Made by a program: the position numbers and the translations under genes. The notes beneath the pieces were generated by a model. It was given only the letters and a program-made list of their open reading frames with translations, was not told the origin of the DNA and searched no databases. A stretch of DNA of 64,000 nt from Sphingomonas melonis. GTDB lineage: Bacteria; Pseudomonadota; Alphaproteobacteria; Sphingomonadales; Sphingomonadaceae. This document shows, in pieces, positions 58,421 to 64,000 of the stretch. Within the stretch, counting starts at the first letter, position 1. Each line of letters starts with the position of its first letter. Where the stretch lies: positions 124,001-188,000 of the forward strand of contig NZ_JACCBY010000001.1 in assembly GCF_013409985.1 (NCBI RefSeq). The letters run 5' to 3'.

Positions 58421-60580
58421 ATGGCCCGTGCGCGTACCCCCCGCTCCGCTCCTGCCCGCCGCTCGCCATGGCGTCGGCGGCTCGTCCTGTCCGCCCAGAT
58501 CGCGGTGGCGCTCGTCGTCCTTGCCTTCGGCGCGCTGGCGATCGCGGTCTATGTCGCGCGCTCGCAGCTGCCGAGCTTCGAGGAGCTGAAATCCTCGCCC
58601 AACGGCCAGATGATCCGTGTCCATGCCGCCGACGGCAGCGTCATCGTGTCGATGGGGCCGAGCTACGGCGAATGGCTGTCCTACGAGAGCATCCCGCGGG
58701 TGATGCGCGAGGCAACGATCGCGGTCGAGGATCGCCGCTTCTACAGCCATCCCGGCGTCGATCCGCTCGGCATCGCCCGTTCGGTGCTGATCCGCTACGA
58801 GCGTGGCCGCTGGATCCAGGGCGGCTCGACGATCACCCAGCAGCTCGCGCGAAACGTCTTCCTCAACAACCAGAAGAAGTTCGGCCGCAAGTTCCGCGAG
58901 GCGATCCTGGCGCTCGCACTGGAGCGCAAGTTCAGCAAGGAGCAGGTGCTCGAGCTGTACCTCAACAAGGTCTATTACGGCGGCGGCGCCTATGGCATCG
59001 ACGCGGCGGCGCGCAAATTCTTCGGCCATGGTGCCAACACGCTCAACCTTGCCGAGGCGGCGGTGATCGCCGGGCTGGTCAAGGCGCCATCCAATTACTC
59101 GCCGACCGCCGACGCCCAGGCCGCGGTCGGCCGCGCCGGCGTGGTGCTCGACGCGATGGTCCGCGCCGGCGCGATCACCCGCGAACAGGCGAGCGAGGCC
59201 GATCCGCATGCGCTGCGCCTCGCCCCCGAACCCAAGCAGAACAGCGCGCGCTACTTCACCGACTGGGCGCTGCCGCAGCTCGACACGCTGATCGACGAGA
59301 CGCAGGCGCCGCTCGACGTATGGACGACGCTCGACCTCGGCATGCAGCGCGAGGCGGATGCCGCGATCCGCGCCAACGCCCCCGACGGTGCGCAGGGCGC
59401 GCTGGTCAGCCTCGACCGCGATGGTGCGGTGAAGGCGATGGTCGGTGGCAAGGATTACGTGTCGTCGATCTACAATCGCGCGACGCAGGCGCAGCGCCAG
59501 CCGGGTTCGGCGTTCAAGCTGTTCGTCTATCTCGCCGCGCTCGAGGCGGGGCACAAGCCCGAGGATACCGTCGTCGACGAACCCGTGACGATCAACGGCT
59601 GGAGCCCGCGCAACGATTCGCGCCGCAATTCCGGGCCGGTGACGCTGCGCACCGCCTTCGCCTTCTCGCTCAACACCGTCGCGGCGAAGCTGGGTCAGGA
59701 GGTCGGCTTCACCACGATCGCCGACATGGCGCGCCGCTTCGGCATCACCACGCCGATCAACACCCATCCCTCGATGGTGCTCGGCACGTCCGACGTGCGG
59801 CTGATCGACATGACCCGCGCCTTCGCCAGCGTCGCCGCCAAGGGCGTTGCGGTGACCCCCTATGGCATCACCCGCGTCACCGCCAACGGCCAGACGATCT
59901 ACACGCACGAGGTCGATCGCAGCCATGTGCTGGTCGCCCCCTATGTCGCGGCGGAGATGACCGACCTGTTGCAGACCGCGGTCAACACCGGCACCGGCCG
60001 CGCCGCGCAGATCGGCCGTCCGGTCGCGGGCAAGACCGGCACGACCAGCTCATCGAAGGACGGCTGGTTCCTCGGCTTCTCCAGCGGCCTCACCACCGGC
60101 GTGTGGATGGGCCGCGACGATGCACGGCCGATCGCCGGCCTGCACGGCGGCACCGCACCGGCGCGTGCCTTCGCCGCCTTCATGAAGCCGGCCACTGCCA
60201 ATCGGCCGATCGAACAGTTCGAGACGCAGGTGACGCTGCCCGAATGGCAGCTGGAGCCCGACGAAGAGACCTATTTTGGCCAGCCGGACAATGGCGGCGC
60301 GATGGTCGACGAGAATGGCAACCCGCTGCCGACGGCGCCGCGCGAGGAGCAGCCGCTGCCGCAGGACGACGACAGTCCGCGCGGGACGCAGGAGAGCGCG
60401 CCGCAGCAGCTCGACGATCTGATCGACCGCGTCACGGGGCGCGACGCACCGCAACCGCGCGACGATCGGCCCGCCGCGCCGCAGCGCCAGCCGTTATCGC
60501 GCGACGATCGCCGCGACGGCGGCCCGGCGGGTCGCCAGCCGCTGCAACGCCCGCTTCAGGACGACCGCCCGACCCAGTGA
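58421..60580 (+). CDS. Class A penicillin-binding protein (PBP1-type), second copy
   Basis: The 719-residue protein has an N-terminal membrane anchor (about 22-45, LSAQIAVALVVLAFGALAIA), a GT51 domain (VEDRRFYSHPGVDPLGIARS, GGSTITQQLARNVF) and a transpeptidase domain with SxxK in QPGSAFKLF, SLN and KTGTTS. The C-terminal 80 residues are Pro/Gln/Arg/Asp-rich and disordered. It differs from the copy at 16246 in the shorter N-terminus and the tail. It appears monocistronic; its 3' end overlaps the convergent YgjP gene by 25 bases. Confidence 0.95.
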   Translation: MARARTPRSAPARRSPWRRRLVLSAQIAVALVVLAFGALAIAVYVARSQLPSFEELKSSPNGQMIRVHAADGSVIVSMGPSYGEWLSYESIPRVMREATIAVEDRRFYSHPGVDPLGIARSVLIRYERGRWIQGGSTITQQLARNVFLNNQKKFGRKFREAILALALERKFSKEQVLELYLNKVYYGGGAYGIDAAARKFFGHGANTLNLAEAAVIAGLVKAPSNYSPTADAQAAVGRAGVVLDAMVRAGAITREQASEADPHALRLAPEPKQNSARYFTDWALPQLDTLIDETQAPLDVWTTLDLGMQREADAAIRANAPDGAQGALVSLDRDGAVKAMVGGKDYVSSIYNRATQAQRQPGSAFKLFVYLAALEAGHKPEDTVVDEPVTINGWSPRNDSRRNSGPVTLRTAFAFSLNTVAAKLGQEVGFTTIADMARRFGITTPINTHPSMVLGTSDVRLIDMTRAFASVAAKGVAVTPYGITRVTANGQTIYTHEVDRSHVLVAPYVAAEMTDLLQTAVNTGTGRAAQIGRPVAGKTGTTSSSKDGWFLGFSSGLTTGVWMGRDDARPIAGLHGGTAPARAFAAFMKPATANRPIEQFETQVTLPEWQLEPDEETYFGQPDNGGAMVDENGNPLPTAPREEQPLPQDDDSPRGTQESAPQQLDDLIDRVTGRDAPQPRDDRPAAPQRQPLSRDDRRDGGPAGRQPLQRPLQDDRPTQ

Positions 60581-61230
60581 AGCGCGGCGCCATGCTCACG
60601 CAGCCAGGCGCGGGCGGGCGTGGGATCCTCCCCGTACAGGCGCTCGACCAGCGCGTGGAACACCGGCGCATGGTTCATATGGACCCGATGCGCCACCTCA
60701 TGCGCCACCGTGGCCCGGCGCACCCAGCCGGGCGCGAGGATCAACCGCCAGCTGTAGCGGATCGCGCCGTCGTGCGCGCAACTGCCCCAACGGCCGCGGG
60801 CGTCGCCGATCGCGACGCGGGTGACGGTGACACCGGCCTTGGCGGCATAGTCCGCCGTCTCGCGGGTGAGCAGGTCGAGCGCCTGCCGCTTGAGCCACGT
60901 CTCCACACGGCGCGGCAGCGTGTCCAGCGGCCCCGACAGCGACAGCGTATCGCCGGCCAGTTCGACGCGGCGGCGGCTGCCCGGCTCCCAGGCGATCGTC
61001 AGCACCTGGTCGGCCACGGTGAGCACCATGCCGGGTTCGAACGGGCGCGGCTGCGGCAGGCGCGCGCGCTGTTCGGCGATCCAGTCGGCCTTGCCCTGCG
61101 CCCAGGCGAGCGCCGGTTTCAGCGCCGCACGCTTGGGCAGAACCAGCCGCGCCCGCCCGCTCGCCGGATCGAGCGACAGGCGGATGCGCCGCGCGGTCGG
61201 ATGCCGCACGACCTCGAACGGTTCGCTCAC
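60556..61230 (-). CDS. YgjP-like metallopeptidase (DUF45/M48-like)
   Basis: The GTG at 61230 overlaps the YcgN stop (GTGA); 224 residues. The DUF45 zinc-protease region has RGRWGSCAHDGAIRYSWRLI and HExxH in ATVAHEVAHRVHMNHAPVF, with a downstream conserved Phe/Leu region. The N-terminal part (ARRIRLSLDPASGRARLVLP) is the family's beta-region. The substrate is unknown. It is the last gene of a three-gene operon SCO-YcgN-YgjP. Confidence 0.9.
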   Translation of the reverse strand: MSEPFEVVRHPTARRIRLSLDPASGRARLVLPKRAALKPALAWAQGKADWIAEQRARLPQPRPFEPGMVLTVADQVLTIAWEPGSRRRVELAGDTLSLSGPLDTLPRRVETWLKRQALDLLTRETADYAAKAGVTVTRVAIGDARGRWGSCAHDGAIRYSWRLILAPGWVRRATVAHEVAHRVHMNHAPVFHALVERLYGEDPTPARAWLREHGAALHWVGRSS

Positions 61231-61655
61231 AGCTCGCGTTCGACGATATGGTTCTCCATATCGCCGACATCGTCCTCGCTCACCGTCCAGCCGCGCACCG
61301 AGATGCCGGCGGCATGGACCGACTCGCGGTCGCCGCTGATCAGATAATGCCATTCGCGCAGCGGCTCGCCCGCGGCGCGCAGGCGATAGGCGCAGGTCGA
61401 CGGCAGCCAGTCGATATTGCGGACGTTGCCCGCGGTCAGCCGCACGCATTCGGGGACATAGGCGTGGCGATGCTTATAGTCCGAACAGAAGCCGCTGCGC
61501 CGGTCGAGCAGGCGGCAGGCGACGTTGGTCGGCACGATCTCGCCCGTCTCCTCGTCCTCCAGCTTGTGGATGCAGCATTTGCCGCAGCCGTCGCACAGGG
61601 CCTCCCATTGGCCGCGGTCGAGCTGCTCGATCGGCAGCTCCCAGAATTTGCTCAT
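61227..61655 (-). CDS. YcgN-family cysteine cluster protein (UPF0260)
   Basis: The 142-residue protein contains the cluster CDGCGKCCIHKLEDEETGEI, CRLLDRRSGFCSDYKHR and later cysteines (VPECVRL, TCAYRL), the UPF0260 pattern, and ends with the acidic VGDMENHIVEREL. The cysteines suggest metal or iron-sulfur binding; function is unknown. Stops and starts overlap by four bases on both sides (SCO upstream, YgjP-like downstream). Confidence 0.93.
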   Translation of the reverse strand: MSKFWELPIEQLDRGQWEALCDGCGKCCIHKLEDEETGEIVPTNVACRLLDRRSGFCSDYKHRHAYVPECVRLTAGNVRNIDWLPSTCAYRLRAAGEPLREWHYLISGDRESVHAAGISVRGWTVSEDDVGDMENHIVEREL

Positions 61656-62233
61656 TTGGCCCAGCGCTTGATCTCGGCGGCCACGGCATGCGGCCCCTGC
61701 TCGGTCGGCAGCAGCGCAAGCGGCTTGCCGTCCGGGTCCATCAGATAGGTGGTGCGGCTGTGGTTCACCAGATAGCCGCCGCCGGGCTGCGTCGCGCCCT
61801 TGCCGGCGAACACGCCGAACGCCTTCGATACCGCGGCGATCTGCGCCGGCGTGCCGGTAAGCCCAACCATGCGCGGATGGAAGGCGGCGGTGAAGCCCTT
61901 GAGCACCCTGGGCGTGTCGCGCGCGGGATCGACGGTGACGAAGATCGGCACGATGCGGCGGGCGAGATCGGGATCGTCGCGGTCGAGCTCGGCGACCGCC
62001 TTGCCGATCGCCGCCGCATCGGTCGGGCAGACGTCGGGGCAGAAGGTGTAGCCGAAATACATGATCCGGTACCGGCCGGCGAAGTCGCGGTCGCCAACGG
62101 TGCGCCCGTCCTGATCGACCATCGTGAACGGCCCGCCGATCCTCGCCCCGGCGAGCGGCGGCGCCTCCTGCGGCGCGGCGTGACAGGCGACCAGCGCGAC
62201 GGCGGCGAGCGGGGCGGAACGCAGAATGTTCAT
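61652..62233 (-). CDS. SCO1/SenC-family copper-binding lipoprotein
   Basis: The 193-residue product carries a lipobox ending at C17 (AVALVAC). The thioredoxin-like SCO domain has the copper ligands C65 and C69 in FCPDVCP and H158 in VNHSRTTYL, and VDPARDTPRVL. It delivers copper to cytochrome oxidase CuA or acts as a thiol reductase in the periplasm. It is first in the SCO-YcgN-YgjP operon. Confidence 0.93.
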   Translation of the reverse strand: MNILRSAPLAAVALVACHAAPQEAPPLAGARIGGPFTMVDQDGRTVGDRDFAGRYRIMYFGYTFCPDVCPTDAAAIGKAVAELDRDDPDLARRIVPIFVTVDPARDTPRVLKGFTAAFHPRMVGLTGTPAQIAAVSKAFGVFAGKGATQPGGGYLVNHSRTTYLMDPDGKPLALLPTEQGPHAVAAEIKRWAK

Positions 62234-62295
62234 GACCTCGCCAGCTCTGATCTGTTACCGGCAGAGCCGCAAGCTTTCCTCGTCAGGATCCCGCC

Positions 62296-62892
62296 ATGAA
62301 CCGTTCGCGCCTTCTCCTCGCGCTCGCCCTCGCCGCCGCCGCCGCGCCCGTCGCGGCGCAGCAACAGTCGGAGAGCTACAAGTTCCTCTCGGCGATCGAG
62401 AAGGAGGACGGCAAGGAGGTCACGACGATGATCGAGACGCCGGGCAGCACGATCATCAACACCAAGGCGGTGACCACCGGCAAGGGCGCGCTGCATATCC
62501 TCGTCGGCCATTCGGGCAGCCTCTACATGCAGTATCTGCTGCAGCATAAGGCCGACCCCAATATCCGCGACGCCAAGGGCAATACGCCGCTGATGCTGGC
62601 GGCGCAGGCGGGGCGCGAGGATCTGATCGACCTGCTGCTCACCTACAACGCCAATATCAACCTCGCCAACAGCTCGGGGCAGACGCCGCTGATCCTCGCG
62701 GTCAACGCGCGCAACGAGCCGATCGCGCGCAAGCTGCTCGCCAAGGGCGCCGACCCCGACCAGACCGACAATCTCGCCGGCATGTCGGCGCGCGCCTATG
62801 CGCTGCGCGACTCGCGCAACCCGACGATGATCGCGCTGTTCAAGGATGCGCCCAAGAAGAGCCGGGCGCAGGTGGCTGGGCCGAAGTTCTGA
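62296..62892 (+). CDS. Exported ankyrin-repeat protein
   Basis: The 198-residue product starts with a signal peptide (about 1-21, LLLALALAAAAAPVAAQ). Ankyrin repeats are seen as GALHILVGHSGSLYMQYLLQ, GNTPLMLAAQAGREDLIDLL and GQTPLILAVNARNEPIARKL, each followed by a loop with D-N. It is probably a periplasmic protein-interaction protein; the partner is unknown. It is divergent from the SCO operon. Confidence 0.9.
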   Translation: MNRSRLLLALALAAAAAPVAAQQQSESYKFLSAIEKEDGKEVTTMIETPGSTIINTKAVTTGKGALHILVGHSGSLYMQYLLQHKADPNIRDAKGNTPLMLAAQAGREDLIDLLLTYNANINLANSSGQTPLILAVNARNEPIARKLLAKGADPDQTDNLAGMSARAYALRDSRNPTMIALFKDAPKKSRAQVAGPKF

Positions 62893-62942
62893 TCGGCCAG
62901 CGCCGTTTGCTCCGGGACCCGCGCTCGGCGTCGGGTGCCAGA

Positions 62943-63014
62943 GCCTTCGACGGGCTCAGGCAGAACGGGTGGGTGCGGATACGATCTTACCGTTCGTGCT
63001 GAGCTTGTCGAAGC
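62943..63014. repeat. Intergenic palindrome with TTCGAC/GTCGAA arms
   Basis: GCCTTCGACGGGCTCAGGCA is the left arm and GTGCTGAGCTTGTCGAAGC the right arm, also with GAACGG and CCGTTC inside. The unit lies between convergent ankyrin and HAD genes. Similar CTTCGAC..GCTCAG elements occur between sphingomonad genes, from memory. It may stop transcription. Confidence 0.7.
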
Positions 63015-63024
63015 ACGGTGGGTC

Positions 63025-63705
63025 TTACCGCCCCAGGGCGTGCAGCCCGAGCAACCGCGCCACCTCGCCGAAATCGGACGCCACATCGTGCACCCCGAGC
63101 GCACGCAGCCGCGCATCGTGGCCGGGGGCGCAATGCGTGCCGGCGCACAGGCCGATGACATGGCCGCCCGACGCCACCGCCCCGGTCGCGCCGACCGGCG
63201 AATCCTCGAGGATCGCGCACTCCGCGATATCGACGCCGATCGCCTTGGCCCCGTACCAATAGAGGTCTGGCGCTGGCTTGCCCTTTTCGACATGCTCGCG
63301 GCCGCTGTAGATATGGTCGCCGAACGCATCCGACAGGCCGATATGGTCGAGGTGGCGGCGGATCCACGCGGTCGGGCTCGACGAGACCACCGCACGCGGC
63401 AGGTCGGCGGGCAGCGATCGTACGAACGCCACCGCACCGGCGACCGCATCGATCCCCTCGGCCATCGCGCGCGCATCTTCCGCCTGGCGCGCTTCGGTGA
63501 AGCTGGCGGGCAGCGGCCCGCCGATCCAGCCCTCGACCGCGGCGCGGAAGTCGGCGCCGGCCAGCCCCATGAAATTGGCCATCGACTGTTCGGGCGTGGT
63601 CGGATGCCCCGCCGCGCTCAGCCATTCGGCGATCTGCCGGTTGCCGGCATATTCGCTCTCGATCAGCACGCCGTCGAAGTCGAACAGCAGTCCCTTGACC
63701 TTCAT
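63025..63705 (-). CDS. HAD-family phosphatase
   Basis: The 226-residue product has HAD motif I FDFDGVLIESE near residue 8, motif II in VVSSSPTAWI, motif III lysine in GKPAPDLYWYG and motif IV in ILEDSPVGATGAVASG. It resembles beta-phosphoglucomutase-like and other small-molecule phosphatases with a helical cap; the substrate is unknown. Its start overlaps the stop of the YggS gene by four bases. Confidence 0.92.
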   Translation of the reverse strand: MKVKGLLFDFDGVLIESEYAGNRQIAEWLSAAGHPTTPEQSMANFMGLAGADFRAAVEGWIGGPLPASFTEARQAEDARAMAEGIDAVAGAVAFVRSLPADLPRAVVSSSPTAWIRRHLDHIGLSDAFGDHIYSGREHVEKGKPAPDLYWYGAKAIGVDIAECAILEDSPVGATGAVASGGHVIGLCAGTHCAPGHDARLRALGVHDVASDFGEVARLLGLHALGR

Positions 63706-64000
63706 GCCTTCTCTCCCCGCGCGCCGAACAAGGCGCTGCCGACCCGCACATGCGTCGCGCCGAGCGTCACCGCCGTCTCATAGTCCGACGACATGCCCAT
63801 GCTGAGCCCATCGAGCCCGACCTCGCGCGCCAGCTTGGCGAGCAGCGCGAAATAGGGCGCGGGCTCGACATCGGCGGGGGGGATGCACATCAGCCCGACC
63901 ACCGGCAGCCCGGCGGTCCGCGCCTGATCGAGCAATGCCGGCAGATCGGCGATGGCACAGCCGCCCTTCTGCTCTTCCGCGCCGATATTGACCTGGAGGA
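63702..64000 (-). CDS. YggS-family PLP-binding protein (partial, 5' end outside)
   Basis: Only the C-terminal 98 residues are in the window. The sequence LQVNIGAEEQKGGCAIADLP, GLMCIPPADVEPAPYFALLA, GLDGLSMGMSSDYETAVTLG and THVRVGSALFGARGEKA is the typical end of YggS/PROSC, a PLP-homeostasis protein with no known enzyme activity. The stop overlaps the HAD start by four bases, so the two genes are coupled. Confidence 0.93.
   Translation of the reverse strand, partial: LQVNIGAEEQKGGCAIADLPALLDQARTAGLPVVGLMCIPPADVEPAPYFALLAKLAREVGLDGLSMGMSSDYETAVTLGATHVRVGSALFGARGEKA

Overview
The window looks like chromosome of a Sphingomonas-type alphaproteobacterium. GC is very high almost throughout. Markers include carotenoid genes crtY and crtI, a TonB-dependent receptor, a small type III polyketide synthase operon, a CsbD-like stress protein behind a promoter resembling the EcfG consensus, and dispersed intergenic palindromes. 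All of this is read by eye; no database search was possible.

Layout: 1-8.5 kb holds the start of a PAS/GAF sensor (cut by the window edge), a LysR regulator divergent from an aldo/keto reductase-MFS pair, and a TonB receptor coupled to an exported tyrosine phosphatase. 8.6-12.7 kb is a stress-like block: EcfG-like promoter, 57-aa ORF, PAS-LuxR sensor-regulator, CsbD-like protein, membrane protein and two unknown small genes. 12.6-24 kb contains metabolic and envelope genes (cysteine-synthase-like PLP enzyme, SDF symporter, FMN reductase, class A PBP, SleB hydrolase, threonine aldolase, DMT transporter, SDR, M28 peptidase). 24-33.6 kb holds aminopeptidase N, a YciE-type ferritin-like protein, an S41 lipoprotein protease, a PhnA-domain protein, Ung, a Phd/YoeB toxin-antitoxin pair, a DUF427 protein and thiC under a TPP riboswitch.

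33.8-39.8 kb is the most striking region. Four tandem Tat-exported ferritin-like proteins alternate between a soluble and a lipoprotein form, in two pairs split by an intrinsic terminator, and are divergent from an ECF sigma factor/RskA-like anti-sigma operon. 39.8-46 kb contains MipA/OmpV, a DUF2141 protein overlapping a sterol-desaturase-family hydroxylase, a GNAT enzyme, crtY and crtI. 46-50.3 kb is a tight minus-strand operon ftsE-ftsX-ydcF-plsC-aminotransferase-thioesterase.

50.5-54.8 kb has a zinc-ribbon membrane protein, a MATE pump and tRNA-Leu(GAG). Immediately 3' of the tRNA lies a lower-GC island with a candidate polymorphic toxin and an overlapping small acidic (immunity-like) gene, then a winged-helix regulator. 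54.9-57.7 kb is a type III PKS-methyltransferase-flavoprotein operon. The end carries msrB, a second class A PBP, a YgjP-like metallopeptidase-YcgN-SCO operon, an ankyrin protein, a HAD phosphatase and the 3' part of a YggS gene (cut by the edge).
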